NCBI RefSeq assembly: GCF_000346465.2 | Contig: NC_034012.1 | Coordinates: 3,001,134 to 3,065,133 of the forward strand | Direction of reading: 5' to 3' | Origin: Prunus persica | Taxonomy: Eukaryota > Streptophyta > Magnoliopsida > Rosales > Rosaceae | DNA: 64,000 nucleotides | Shown here: in pieces, positions 1 through 11,913 of the stretch | Layout of the letters: the number at the start of each line of letters is the position of its first letter | How positions within the stretch are numbered: the stretch's first letter is position 1 | Notes under the pieces: model-generated | Told to the model about the DNA's origin: nothing | What the model saw: only the letters and a program-made list of their open reading frames with translations | The model's database searches: none | Made by a program: the position numbers and the translations under genes

Positions 1-1166
1 TGAGGTTGTGTTTTTTCATGTTTTGGTGGCCAACAAGTGAACAAATGATGGCTCATTATGACCTAAATTTCAACAGCTCGTAGTAACAATGATTAGAACT
101 TAGATACAAAGATCAGTGCCCACCCAATTAATCTCAGCCGGTGGCACCTTACCAATAAAGAAACCTAGTTCTTAAAAATCGGTTGTTGAAGTAGCTAATG
201 TGGTTGCATTTATGTTTGAATTTTTTTATGTTATTTGACTCAATATTAATGTCGATTCTAAACTGCTTTAATGTACGAAAAAAGAAGAAGTAAAATTAAA
301 GTAATTTTTGACAACATATACTTCTTCTAACTTGAAGGATAACATTTAGATATAAACACGATACAAACACTAAAAACACAATAAATAATTTGATTTGCTG
401 TCAAATTTTCACTCTTATGAAAAATCAAATGTAGTACTATAAATGCAATACTACAGAGCACTTTGCAAACCAATTGCAAGCAAAGTTTTTTTTTAAATTT
501 CGACCAAAAAAGAAAAGTTTTTTTTATAAAAAAAATATTGTCTATAGAAACTTGATGGTGGTGGGCCCATTTCCACCTACACACTAATAACTAACTACGT
601 GGCTAAGCTTGAGTGGCCGTGGAAACTATATGTGAAGGGATTGTAATCTATTTTTCTTAAATACTAAAATGGGAGGAAAGGCAGCGAGGCAAGCACGCTA
701 TAAAGGTGGGCCCGGTCAACTGCTTAAGAAAATAAGAGAGAAGCGCGTCCGAATACACCGGAAGTGGGGGCCCTCACCACCAATCGATCCATCGAAATTC
801 CCAAAATGCCCCTCTTTCCTTCCACTCTCTCTCACACACACAGAAACACACGAAAGTGTTTGTTCTGTCTTTTGAATGCCGCCGGTTCACAGTTTGAGTT
901 CCCGCCAAACACTTAACTAACAAAACAAGATTAACCACCAAACATATCCACCTATGTGTGTGTTTGTGGACCCCACCCAAACACAAAGACACCATCCAAA
1001 AACAAAGAAAAAAATATTCATTGGGACCCACCGGCAACCCCCAAAAGCCCAAACCTCCCCCAAAAAAACTAAAAAAACCAAAAAAATAAATAAAGGGGGA
1101 AAATAAAAAATAAAAATAAAAATAACAGAAAAACCAGCTTGTAGGGTGGCTGTTTCTGGTGGGGGT

Positions 1167-1167
<1 letters not shown>
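1..1167. other. Intergenic DNA and distal promoter of the MRH1-like gene
   Basis: I see no supported gene here. The short open frames on both strands have no recognisable domain and lie in AT-rich or purine-rich sequence. The part from about 1060 to 1140 is A-rich and passes into the GA tract upstream of the receptor gene, so it is probably promoter or leader DNA. Confidence 0.5.

Positions 1168-1215
<48 letters not shown>
1168..1215. repeat. (AG)n microsatellite
   Basis: An uninterrupted run of about 24 AG dinucleotides. It lies in the region expected for the promoter or leader of the downstream receptor gene, where GA tracts are common in plants and can bind BBR/BPC GAGA factors (family knowledge). 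The length is likely polymorphic. Confidence 0.9.
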
Positions 1216-1220
<5 letters not shown>

Positions 1221-1616
1221 GAAAAACTGGGAAAGAAAGAGAAAATTAGGAAGAAAGAAAGCTCTGAGTCTGAGAGAGACCCAAAAGATGGTCGAAGGGA
1301 GGGTCCTCTGAGATCATCCTGAAAAGGCAGTAACAGAAAAAAATTACGGGATTAAAATTTAATTCTTTCAAGGTTTTTTTTTTTGGGTCGATAATCATTT
1401 TGGTGTTTTTTTCTTTGCTGCCTTTTGAAGTTTTGAGTCTCAATCACCCCCCACCTATCACCACCCTGGAACTTTCTTCACATAATTCAATTGAAATTCA
1501 TTGCTTCATTCACTGCATTTCTGGTTTTTCAACTTCCTGTTGATTATCCCTTGTACCCCCAGAAATTCCAACAAGTGAAAAAAGATAGCACCAATAAAAA
1601 ATCCCCCTTCTTTATG

Positions 1617-1803
1617 GTAATTTAACTCACTTTCTTTTTTCCCTTTATTCTTTTTGGGCTTAACTTTTCTCATAGATTGCTTGCACTTGAGGGCATTCCC
1701 CTGCATGTTATTCTTTTAATGCTTTTGTCCTCTGTTGGGTCATTTGGGTTGGTGTCATTTTACATTGCTAACCTTATGTTTGTACATTTTGCTTGAATTT
1801 CAG
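1617..1803 (+). other. Candidate 5' leader intron of the MRH1-like gene
   Basis: A plausible donor (ATG|GTAATT at 1616/1617) and a pyrimidine-rich acceptor (TTGAATTTCAG ending 1803) frame a T-rich stretch upstream of the start codon at 2187. No coding frame crosses it. I infer a leader intron from splice consensus only. Confidence 0.35.
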
Positions 1804-2186
1804 CTGCACCCAGAAAACTGTCTGAGAAGATAATCTGCAGAGCAGGGGATTTGCATTCGTTGACCAGAAGGGTGTTGTCACCTCCAATTATGAACCATAA
1901 TCATGAGGGACCCGAATACGGTGGTGGGTTTGCGTTTTTTTTGTAGCCTAGTTTTTGCTAGTTAGAATTTTGTTTCAGTTTTGGATTTTGTTTGTTTGTT
2001 TGTTGTAAGCGGGAAAAAAAGAAAAAAAATTGAAATTTGGTTTCGGGCTTTTGAGCATAGTGGAAGGGGGTTGCTCGTATAAAAAAACCTGGCGATTTTG
2101 TATAGTAATTCGCGTAGCTTCGTGGCTGTCAAGGGAAATAGTTACTACGACCACCATCACCACTGCTGCATTTGGTTCATCTGGCA

Positions 2187-5100
2187 ATGGGGGGTAGATG
2201 GAACCCTTTCGGGTTCCGCTTGCTATCTCTCCTGGTTTTTTTGACTATTGTTTCGAGGTTTCGGGGTTGTTGGTCTGTCAATGATGAAGGTAATTCTTGT
2301 ATGCCATTGCTTTCTGAAGTTTACAGAATGAATTGCGTTGGAATATTGGATGGGATTCTTGATTTTTTTAATTTTAATTTTATTTTTGTTGCGTGTGTTT
2401 TAACATTCTATTGCAATTGGTGTGGAAATGCAGGATTGACTTTGTTGTCATTCCAGAAGAATATAAAGTTTGATCCTTTTGGTACTTTGGAAAATTGGAG
2501 TCCCAATGATAGCGATCCTTGCCTGTGGAAGGGCGTTCATTGTGTGGACAGTAAAGTGCAAATTCTGTAAGTCCCTCTTGTGTTAGATGATTACATGAGA
2601 TTCCTTTTTTTTTTGGTGATAAGATTTTAGAAGATACCAATCTATTATTTATTGTTCACTGCAGCTAAATGGTCTCATGTTTTGATGACTTTTAATTGGC
2701 TTCTTGTAGGAATCTGACGGATTTTTCTTTGGAAGGGACGTTGGCACCTGAACTTGGGAAACTTAGTAACCTAAGATCTCTGTAAGGAATCTCATCATCA
2801 CTGAGTCTTTGTGGCTAAAGTTTTGGGTTTGGTCGATGTTGAGATTTTGATGTTTAGTGAACTGTTTGTGACACCTAAATTTGTCTCTTTTCAAACATCT
2901 AGCACTTCGTACTTTAGAATGAAATTACACAATTCCAAATTAGAATAAGGTTTCAGGCTATAACTGCCATATGTTTCGGGAAAAACTGAGCTGGGTGTTG
3001 GATTTCAAAATGTCAGCAGGCATGCAGAAATAGATAGAACCTTTAAGATGGACCAGAACATACTCATAATGATCTAGCAAGCAATTGAGTTAGTACTTAC
3101 TTTATCTGGATAAAGACGTAGAAAGAAAATCAAATTAGCATTTTTAAGAACGCATGATACTGTACCCTTCTTAGAGATTTCTAAACCTTGCTTTGGCTTG
3201 GCCTAATTACTATGTCGATAGTATATGCTTTTATTGACATTATAGAACTCAATTTAATCTCTAAACACATAAGAGTTGAATTGCATATTATACGAATTTG
3301 AACAAATGACAGACAACAAGTCTGTGACCTTATGAAGTCTTCTGGTTATTGCTTCCTCTGATTAACAGTGTGTTCTACAAGAACCGTTTATCCGGTGAAA
3401 TTCCTAAGGAGATTGGGGGGCTTACAAGGTTAGAGCTGCTGGATTTGAGGGACAATAACTTGAGTGGGACAATTCCAGTTGAGATAGGCAGGATGCTGTC
3501 ACTGAAACGCTTGTGAGTTAGCTGTTGCATGCTCAATCTCTATTTCATTCTATAACTTTTTCAAGTACCTGGACTTAAAAAAAAAATTTGCACCACAGGT
3601 TGCTTTGTGACAATAAATTTGAAGGCAGCATTCCTCTAGAGCTCAGGAGTCTCAGCTTGCTCTCTGAATTGCAATTTGACGATTACCTTATGTCTAGTGG
3701 AAACACAGGATTTGGCTGTGTAAACAGAAAGTTTGGACACTGGTATAATACTGCTTACACACACAAATCACTCCTGTGAGTCTCACTAAGATGATTTAGT
3801 TGACAAAAAGAAATCTATTCTATTGTTGATGAGTTCTTTCTTACTTTTTTGAATTTTTTGAATTCCAGTTGATGCTTACCATGCAATATCTAATCTAACT
3901 GAACTGTATTATCATTAAGTGTACCCAGGAATTTGTAGAGTAATTTTGGTTTGGACAGCTAGTTAATAAAGCTCTTTGAGTTCTATCATTTAAAGGAGTT
4001 TAAATGCAAATGAGTTTCCATGGATGTTTATGTCAGAGTAACCACTTGCCAAAGGAAATAATAACTCCGGTAATCAGATGAGTACATTCAAATATGTGTT
4101 TTGACTTGAGTAATGAGTTTATGGCAAAAGCAAAGTGTACATAATTTTAAAAAGTAGAAACATTAATCTGGGAATTAACCAGCACTGCCTTCTGAACCTT
4201 TTTCTGATGGATAATGTAATTCTTCTATATATGTATTGGAGTATTAACTGTTAATATAGAAGTAAGATTATTCTCATATCTATCTTGTTCCTAATTTTTC
4301 ATGCATTTCTTGGGCAGCATCTGGCAGAGCAATTTAAAACATGTGAATAGTGGACAATCCTTGGTGGTATTGCTTAAAGTAGCTTTTAAGCACTATCTCA
4401 ACTACTTGTCACTGCCACGGTAGGGAACCAACTTCCTTCTTATGGCCTCCTAAGTTATGTTTGGTTTGTTTCAATTTGTTGAAATGTTCGCTCTTATTTC
4501 CAGTTACAAAAAGGACTCGCTGCATAGCCAGGTGGACAGTTGCTGTGATAATTTATCTAGTAAGTGAGAAGGTGTATACACATCTAGTATTGAAATTTAT
4601 TCTTCTGAGAAATACATTGACGTTGCATCTTGCATTAAGCAGGTTTGTTTGAGTCAAACATGGTCTTTGCTCGACGTAGGCTACTTGCACAAGCCAGTAA
4701 CCTACCAGCTGCACCTGTTACTGGTATGGTACCTTCTGGACAGATCATTGCTCTACCAACTACCCGAAGTAGTGGCTCTTTCCCAGCTGTGCCAAAAGAT
4801 AAAAAGAAAAATTCTCCTCCACCTGCACCTGCACCGCAGCCTCCATCTCTTGATCCTCCATCACATGAGAATTCAAAACCTAGTGGACAATCTTCCCAAA
4901 AATCAAATGGAAATATATGGAAATACATCATTATTTCTTTTAGTGTGCTTATCTTGCTCATTGTTCTTATAGCCATGGTCTTCATGTGTCGAAGCCAAGC
5001 AGTTAAAACCATAGGTCCTTGGAAGACTGGATTGAGTGGGCAATTGCAGAAAGCATTTATAACAGGTAATTTTGTGGTGTAATAGGAAACAAAAGTTCTA

Positions 5101-6847
5101 TTATCTAGTCCATCGAAAGACTAACCAATAAACCCAGAAGAAAAGAGAAAATTAAAAGGTTATAAGCACACAAAAAAATTTGGTTGGGTCCAAATATTTG
5201 TTTCCTGCAGTGGTTTTTGCATAACAATGTAAGAAAAGTAAACCAGATGTTCTGTTATCTAAGTGAGTAGGAAAATTAGATTGTACTAACTATTTTGTTA
5301 TATTAGCTGTTTGGTTACTGAAGAAATCTTCAGTACAGGCCTAAATGCATTCTTTGAGTTATAGTGCCATGCAATACATGAGGGGGTTATTGAAAATCAT
5401 GGATTTTCAATAACTACTGATGTCATTCTTGTCAATATATATTGACAGCCTTCTGTATAGACTTTGAAGTCCTCCTGTATTGAAACCTGAATAATTTCTT
5501 TATATGAGTTGCAGGAGTTCCCAAGTTGAACCGATCAGAACTGGAAACCGCCTGTGAAGATTTCAGCAATATTATTAGCACAATTGATGGGTGTATTGTG
5601 TACAAGGGAACACTGTCCAGTGGAGTTGAGATTGCTGTTGCATCAACAACAATGTCTTCTTTGAAAGAGTGGTCCAAGCGTGCAGAGAATGCTTACCGAA
5701 AAAAGGTATGTTATGTCAGTTACTAAAGACAGCGATCAAGGCAGTGTATATCTGCATATATATATATATAATTAATTCCTTCTAAATTCTTATAATATTA
5801 TGCCATTTCCCACCTGCTGTAGATCGACGTACTGTCACGCGTGAATCATAAAAACTTTGTCAATCTCATTGGCTACTGTGAGGAGGATGAACCATTTACA
5901 AGGATGATGGTGTTTGAGTATGCTCCAAATGGAAATCTCTTTGAGCATCTGCATGGTAAGGTTCTTACTTTTGTACTGCACATTGGAGGAGGCTTCCTTT
6001 GTTAATTTCTAGCTGCCTGAAATTTAGAGGGTAACATGTATTAATTATATGTTTTTTTATAGTTGAAGAAATGGAACACCTTGATTGGAATGCAAGGGTT
6101 AGGATCATTATGGGAACAGCTTATTGTCTTCAATATATGCACCAAGAGCTAAATCCACCTGTGGCACATCCTAACCTGAATTCATCTTCTATCTTTTTAA
6201 CGGATGATTATGCTGCTAAGGTTCATACACCCTTCTGATTGCCTTTGTTCAATTTGAAATTTTAGTACTTTACCCTTATAACAATAACTCTCTCTCACTC
6301 TCTCCCCCACAGATTGCAGAGATCTGTTTCTGGACAGAAACAACAGGCGGAAAGCATAAGAATTCCGGTGATGACGATAAGGAGCATTCTGAATTGCCAC
6401 CCCTCTCTGATCCAGAAACAAATGTCTACAGTTTCGGATTATTGTTACTTGAAATAATTTCTGGAAAGCTCCAAAACTCAGAAGAAGTAGGGTCGCTTTC
6501 GTACTGGGTAAGCATTGAACATAAAGTAATTCTGCATTATGTTTTTTTGTATGTTTTAAGTTGTAACATAAACTCATTGTCAACTTTGCCAGGCTTCTGC
6601 ATATCTAAATGAGAATAGATGCAACATGGTAGATCCAACCCTCAAGTCCTTCAAAAATGACGAGCTCGATGTCCTATGTGAGGTCGTCAAAGATTGCATA
6701 AAACAAGATCCTCGGCAGAGGCCACCAATGAAGGACATTACTGCTAAACTGAGGGAAGTGATCCCCATCACTCCCAACCAAGCAGTCCCAAGACTATCTC
6801 CCCTATGGTGGGCTGAACTCGAGATCTTATCTGTAGAGGCAACCTAA
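2187..6847 (+). CDS. MRH1: MRH1/MDIS1-like LRR receptor-like pseudokinase
   Basis: Thirteen exons join in frame into 713 residues: 2187-2289, 2434-2566, 2710-2781, 3369-3512, 3599-3775, 4318-4419, 4504-4559, 4643-5065, 5515-5705, 5823-5955, 6063-6220, 6313-6507, 6593-6847. Order: signal peptide, an LRRNT cap (LLSFQKNIKFDP...DPCLWKGVHC), about three to four LRRs, a spacer with the GCVNRKFG motif, a Pro/Ser-rich stretch, one membrane helix (about 4918-4990) and a kinase fold. The kinase lacks key residues: the VAIK lysine is replaced (IAVAS), HRD reads HPN and the DFG segment reads IAEICFW, so catalysis is unlikely. Family members (Arabidopsis MRH1/MDIS2, MDIS1, At2g40270) act in root-hair growth and in pollen-tube reception of LURE1. 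The ATG at 2187 begins the hydrophobic leader; the frame runs upstream only with non-ATG codons. Assignment to the family is secure; orthology to one member is inferred from gene order. Confidence 0.9.
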
Positions 6848-7596
6848 AAGCTCTCTCCTCTTGACTCTCTTCTCTGTGTCTGTGTTGTTGTAAGCCAAAG
6901 TCCATGTCTCTCTCTTTGTATCAAATTATTTGTTAAAAAAAAAAAAAAAGAAAAAAAAAAGAAGAAAAATGAAGCTGAAAAGTAGTTTTTTAAGTTTTAA
7001 CTCTGTGCTCCTCCCCCTTCATAGCTAAGTCCTTCCCCATACATACTTCATGCTTGTATTCAAATCCCTTTTTGTCTTTTATATGTGTCCTTATGATTCA
7101 TTCCATTCTCATTCTTTCTTACATAACAAAGTGCTATTCTTTTACTGCTGGAGTGCTCTTGTGTCCTAACTTAATTTATACCAGATATACACAAATATGT
7201 ATTTTGTGATCAAAGTGTGAATGTAAAACTAACATGGCGCTTGGATCGGCGCCTGTGCTTAATTATAAATTTGTGAACCTTATATTATACATAGGTTTTG
7301 AACCTTGTTGCAGTTTCCAATCATTCATGTGTTTTACAGTTCTGATCCACCATATGCGAATGCAGCAGAGCACTAGTTCAAACTCAGAAGCTGCTGTTGA
7401 TTGTTACCCAAACAAAAATATTATAACTGAGAGAGACATGCAAACAAACAAACAATGAGTTTCATTTTCTCTTCAAGAAATGATTTCAATTTGGTGAAGC
7501 CTAATGTGGATCATGTATTTTCCTGTTCAAAATTGTAAAACACGTAACAAGGTAAAATTAGGATCCACACTCTCTAATTCCTATACAAAAAACCAG
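6848..7596. other. 3' flank between the MRH1-like and DOGL4-like genes
   Basis: Convergent intergenic DNA, since the next gene is on the minus strand. It holds an A-rich tract at 6933-6968 that ends the probable 3' UTR of the receptor gene. I see nothing else that can be supported. Confidence 0.5.
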
Positions 7597-8319
7597 CTAA
7601 TGGTTTAGGAGAGCATTTTGGTCACATTTTTTCCTTCCCCATTGCCTTAGCCTAATCTGAACCATGCAAGTAGCAGCCAAGAACTCCACACACTGCAATG
7701 GGCTCAGCACATCCAAAACACCCTTCAATGTCTTGAGCCTCACACAATCTGCAGCCTTCATCACCCTCTCCAACCCACTCAACATCACCTTCAATGCCAT
7801 ATCCACTAACCCTTCCACCTCCACCTCCACCACCTCGCCGCCGTTCCTCACCCGGCTCGCCAACCGGGCCAACTCGACCATCCTCCGGTCCGCCATGGCC
7901 ACCTGCTGCCTCTCCATTTCCCTCTCCACCTTCTCCTCCTCATACCTCATCTTCAGCCTCAGCACTTCAATCTTCTTCAGCTGCTCCTCCGACATGTTCA
8001 CCAGCCTCGTCTTCCTCAGCGACCCAATGAGCTGAAACAGCATTGAAGGCTTCCAACCAGTGACCCAATTATAGGCATTCTCTAAAGGGCTCGACCAAAC
8101 AGGGCAAAAGAAGGCCAGGACATCTTCACGAGCAGCAGCCCATTTCACAGTGTAATATTCCTTGTGTAGGTAGGTGACTTTCGACACCAAAGCTTGTAGC
8201 TCTACCTCATTCTGCAGTGTCTCCTCAGACAGCTTGAGAAGCTGTTGCTGGAGCTGCTCAAGCTGACAAACCCACTTCTCAAAAAACTCAGAGAACCTCT
8301 CTTCAACCTGGGTTCTCAT
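7597..8319 (-). CDS. DOGL4: DOG1-domain protein, DOGL4-like
   Basis: An intronless frame of 240 residues, starting at the ATG complementary to 8317-8319 (MRTQVEERFSEFFEKW). The open frame continues upstream only through GA and AT microsatellites that would encode low-complexity sequence, so I chose this start. The whole length is one DOG1 domain, with the conserved W at the start (FFEKW), the FFCPVW and WVTGWKPS motifs, a charged coiled-coil-like middle (VEREMERQQVAMADRRM) and the C-terminal LSPLQCVEFLAA...LRQWG motif. DOG1 controls seed dormancy through PP2C phosphatases AHG1/AHG3; DOGL4 is linked to seed storage gene control (family knowledge). The central motifs match my memory of Arabidopsis DOGL4 better than DOG1. 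It lies head to head with the next DOG1-family gene. Confidence 0.9.
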   Translation of the reverse strand: MRTQVEERFSEFFEKWVCQLEQLQQQLLKLSEETLQNEVELQALVSKVTYLHKEYYTVKWAAAREDVLAFFCPVWSSPLENAYNWVTGWKPSMLFQLIGSLRKTRLVNMSEEQLKKIEVLRLKMRYEEEKVEREMERQQVAMADRRMVELARLASRVRNGGEVVEVEVEGLVDMALKVMLSGLERVMKAADCVRLKTLKGVLDVLSPLQCVEFLAATCMVQIRLRQWGRKKCDQNALLNH

Positions 8320-8333
8320 TAATCTGCTCAAAT

Positions 8334-8334
<1 letters not shown>

Positions 8335-8375
<41 letters not shown>
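8335..8375. repeat. (GA)n microsatellite in the DOGL4-like leader
   Basis: About 20 GA units just upstream of the start codon (CT on the coding strand), so probably in the 5' UTR or core promoter. CT-rich leaders are common in plants. Confidence 0.9.
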
Positions 8376-8376
<1 letters not shown>

Positions 8377-8459
8377 GACGAGGACACAAGAGGTGTTTGT
8401 GAAAATGCCAAAGTGACGCTCTTGGAGAGTTGGGGTTGGGGTTGGGGTCGGTGTTGGTG

Positions 8460-8460
<1 letters not shown>

Positions 8461-8485
<25 letters not shown>
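8461..8485. repeat. (TA)n microsatellite
   Basis: About 12 TA units upstream of the DOGL4-like gene, close to the GA tract. Confidence 0.85.
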
Positions 8486-8490
<5 letters not shown>

Positions 8491-9784
8491 AGAGGGTGAG
8501 TGGGATGACCAGATGGAGAGAGGAAGGGGGGCCACGGTGATGCTGCGGTGGTGAGGTTGGGAAGTGCGTGGCTGGTGCATGAGCTACGCGCAGCAATCAG
8601 CCACTAGTGGGTTTATAAGTGCTATTTGACGCTTTGCGGATGCTAAGAGGAAGGAGCAGGGAAGGACATGAGTATTTTGCCTTTTTTTTTTCCCCCCTTT
8701 GTTTTTCGTTGAATGAAACTTTGTAGCGTTTGGGTGTGCTTAAGAGACATGCAAAGCTACCACCTGGTGCTTGAGCTTGTGTTGACAAAACGTGTCAGCT
8801 TGGGAATGAATCTGGGTTCAACGTGGAGCATGGCTAAGCCTTTGTTCAAATATTGTTGACAGGTCCCTCCGACATGAGACACTTGTGTGAAACGATGTTT
8901 TAGTATCATGATATGTTACATGTGATAATTTTTTTACTTAGCATATCGTAATTGATTGAGAATAACAAAACAATGCTATCCTTATGAGATAACAAAACAA
9001 TACCATTCCTGTTTCATATAAGTTTTTCTGCTCCGACATATGCCCTCCCTGGTTGACTCTGCTGTCATGAGTTGAGGCACCATTTGTGTGAAACCTACTA
9101 TGAGGCTGAATTATATTCACATTTAAATGATTTAGTTCTTCAATAATCTGGTTTTCACAAACTATGCACAGAATTCAAACAAGTATTACATCTCACATGT
9201 GGACTTAATAGTAGTGGAATTAATTGTTTAGTCATATTTTGCTAAGTGAAAAACATAATATTGCAAACAGGATTCTGCTGTTGTTGTCGGAGAGGAAAGA
9301 CGAACGCTGTTAAAGCTCTGTTTTGTAAAACAGAGGTTTTAGAGAGAGAGTTGCTACTTTTAGTTTCTAATGAGTTGGATTATATTGCCCTTTGGATGAC
9401 TTAGCATAATTTAACTTGGGCAGAAAAAAATTCTGCAGAAAACATGTGATGCCCAAATTAAGTCCATGGATTGCTTCCAACAGTTCCCACAAAGAACACA
9501 GATACCAAACTCAATAGGTTTAGGTTCTCAATTATGAACTAGGGTCTGCCCTCCTCCCTCCTCTTCTTCAGCTGAGTCACGTGAGCTGATCAGGGCAAAG
9601 CTGACACCAAAAAATAAATAAAATAAATAAAAAATAAAAAAATCAGGTGGTGAGGTTTGTCATCACCTTCTACGTGTCCTCCAAATAAACAAACATTTTA
9701 CACCGCTTCAATTCCTTGCCTTCGTGTTAAGCAATTAGCATGTTGACAGGGCTTTGTGCTTACCATTTCAACTCAGCATCTCAA
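8486..9784. promoter_or_regulatory. Shared upstream region of the two DOG1-family genes
   Basis: Non-coding DNA between two divergent genes. Near the plus-strand gene it holds a CACGTG-type core (GTCACGTGAG at about 9577), the G-box/ABRE class of site bound by bZIP factors, which suits seed genes (inference). No open frame here has a recognisable domain. Confidence 0.4.
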
Positions 9785-10540
9785 ATGGCAAGCAGAGACA
9801 GAGAGCAATCCAAATGTTGCTTCAAAGAGTGGATGGAGCTTCAAGAACAAGACCTCTCAGAGCTCCTCCAAGCCCTGAAACTAGACCCCCAAAACAAAGA
9901 CCAGTTAAAACATTTAGCAGAGAAAGGCATCTGTCACTTCCAAGATTACATAAACAAGAGAACCCAACTTGCCCGCAGAGACGTCTCTGCCTTCTTTGCC
10001 CCCACTTGGTGCACTTCATGGGAAAACTCTCTGCTTTGGATCGCTGGCTGCAGACCCTCTTTGTTTTTCAGGCTCGTCTATGTGCTTGGCGGGTCAAAAA
10101 TGGAGTCAAAGCTCTCTGAGTTCCTCCAAGACACAAGAGAAGGCAGCCTTGGTGAGGTTCTGACGTGCTCGCAGCTCGTTGTGGTCAACAGTTTGCAGAG
10201 CAAGACCATTAGAGAGGAGGAGAGGTTGACAGGGGAGCTGGCAGCTCTGCAAGAGGACATAGCAGACCAGCCAATTGCAATGATTGCAAAGGGTTTGAGC
10301 CAACTTGGGGAGATGAACAGAGAAGTGGAGGAGGCTCTGGATGAGCATGGCCAAGCCATGGTGAGAATTTTGGAGGAGGCAGATCAGTTGAGGCTAAACA
10401 CTGTCAAGGAGCTTGTGAACATATTGACACCTCTTCAGGCTGTTGATTTTCTGGTGGCAAGTAAGAAGCTTCACTTGTGTGTGCATAAGTGGGGCAGGAA
10501 CAGAGACCAAAAGCTTGGGAGGGAAAATCTGGAAGATTAA
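9785..10540 (+). CDS. DOG1-domain protein (DOG1/DOGL1-3-like)
   Basis: An intronless frame of 251 residues. An in-frame ATG also lies at 9740, but starting at 9785 (MASRDREQSKCCFKEWM) puts the conserved EWM about 16 residues from the start, as usual in the family. Domain marks: EWM near the N-terminus, RRDVSAFFAPTW, LLWIAGCRPS, QLRLNTVKELVNILTPLQAVDFL and the final HKWG. The family acts in seed dormancy and germination timing, possibly via PP2C inhibition and heme binding (known for DOG1). Gene order next to a CIPK20-like kinase fits the DOG1 position of Arabidopsis chromosome 5. DOG1 itself has introns while this gene has none, so I do not assign DOG1. Confidence 0.88.
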   Translation: MASRDREQSKCCFKEWMELQEQDLSELLQALKLDPQNKDQLKHLAEKGICHFQDYINKRTQLARRDVSAFFAPTWCTSWENSLLWIAGCRPSLFFRLVYVLGGSKMESKLSEFLQDTREGSLGEVLTCSQLVVVNSLQSKTIREEERLTGELAALQEDIADQPIAMIAKGLSQLGEMNREVEEALDEHGQAMVRILEEADQLRLNTVKELVNILTPLQAVDFLVASKKLHLCVHKWGRNRDQKLGRENLED

Positions 10541-10611
10541 TTTTGGTATGGATTTTTGGGTATTAATTTTTAGTGACTGCATGTAATAATAAAATAAAAT
10601 GCCTTCTACAT

Positions 10612-10767
10612 AATTTTTTTTTTTTTTTAAGACCCTTTCTATTGAAAGGGACGATAACATTCTACACTCACACACACGATAGACTACACGGATGCTAAAA
10701 TTCAAACTCAAATATTTTCTGTAAAAGCATTTGCTCCAATCCACTACACTAATGGTCCTTTTGCATT
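10612..10767 (-). mobile_element. tRNA-derived SINE, minus orientation
   Basis: The element starts with a T-run on + (the poly-A tail on -) and ends with a pol III A-box-like TAGTGTAGTGG on -. The B box is worn. A perfect 12-bp target duplication, TGCCTTCTACAT, lies at 10600-10611 and 10768-10779. A second copy of the family is at about 54181-54333, with a better B box. Confidence 0.8.
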
Positions 10768-10779
10768 TGCCTTCTACAT

Positions 10780-11913
10780 TTTTAGTGACTTTTAGTAACT
10801 TTGCATCTAATTAACTTTATCATCAAATCATTGGCTGACCTCTCTTGATCTTACATCACGCAAATTGTACAAACAGAGTCCAAAGATCACTAATCCCTTT
10901 TTTGGGCATAAACTCAGGACAATCTTTAAATTATTGAAGTGTGTTTAGATTCTAGAAAATGAAAAAAATGCGAACCGCTTGTCATCCACAAATTGAGTCT
11001 TTTGGCCAGAAACAAACCCTATTGAGGATTAGATTGTGGACCTTGAGCTCCACTTCATTTGGCGCCACTCTATGAATGGACCAACTTTTACAACCCACCA
11101 CCACCAACCACCTCCCTTCTTCTTCTTCCACAATATCAGATTTGTGGCCAATACTAGACCATGTGGGCCACACACAACATTCCCACATGGCACCCACGTG
11201 GATATCCTTCTTGGCATGAGTTCATGAGGACGCATTGTGGTCCAATGTGTATGTCCACAACCTGATTGAGCATGCTTCTCTGTCAATCTGTTTCTAAACA
11301 AATTAGAGCCGTCCTAACAAAGTTTCGGTTGGGCATATTGTATTTTAGAGGGAGCAAGTGCTCTTATCCAATCGTAAACGATTTGATTAAACGAAAAGTG
11401 GGAATGATTATCCTTAATCTCATTTTCTTATTATAGTAATTTCTCTAACTGTATTTTACTATACATAGGAGCCTAAATGAGGTCCAGTCCTTGAGTACAA
11501 GGCAGAGAGAGCAACCAAACATTTCTTTACTAATTTTGCACAAATAGCTGAATTGGAATTAGAGTCTTTATTAAGAGATGTGGTTTTTGGGAGCAGAAAC
11601 AAGGATGTTGGCCGAGCATTCTGTCCTTGAACAAGGGTTGTCTGCAGCATGCAGCCTTTTGGCATGGGTTAACTTCCTCGTGCTTTGATTGCATTTCACA
11701 AGGGATTTTCCTCATCCTGCCTTTCGGCATGCATGAGTTGAAATTCCTTGTGTCCCCGGCCCTTGCTTTCCTCCATATACAAACTACTGCAATCAAGCTG
11801 CAAAGTTCTTGATTGCATGTGCATATAGTATTGATCTTGTTTCATCTTCACCATCAGCTGTTTCTGTGGTGGAACTTGAGGCAGGGTTTTCAGAAAAAAC
11901 CACAAAAGCAAAA
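10780..11913. promoter_or_regulatory. Upstream region of the CIPK20-like gene
   Basis: Non-coding DNA. CACGTGG cores appear near 11193-11199 and TGTGGGCC-type elements near 11162, so stress-responsive promoter elements are plausible. The frame of the kinase runs upstream to 11809 but begins there with TTG rather than ATG; that part is probably leader. Confidence 0.4.

Noticed and set aside
669..875. 68-codon open frame on + upstream of the MRH1-like gene
   Set aside because: No recognisable domain; overlaps an opposite-strand frame and ends in low-complexity CACACA sequence.
8320..8580. N-terminal extension of the DOGL4-like frame
   Set aside because: It is encoded by GA and TA microsatellites and would give low-complexity sequence; the family starts at the ATG at 8319.
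11809..11913. N-terminal extension of the CIPK20-like frame
   Set aside because: It begins with TTG and has no ATG; CIPK proteins start shortly before the kinase domain, as at 11914.
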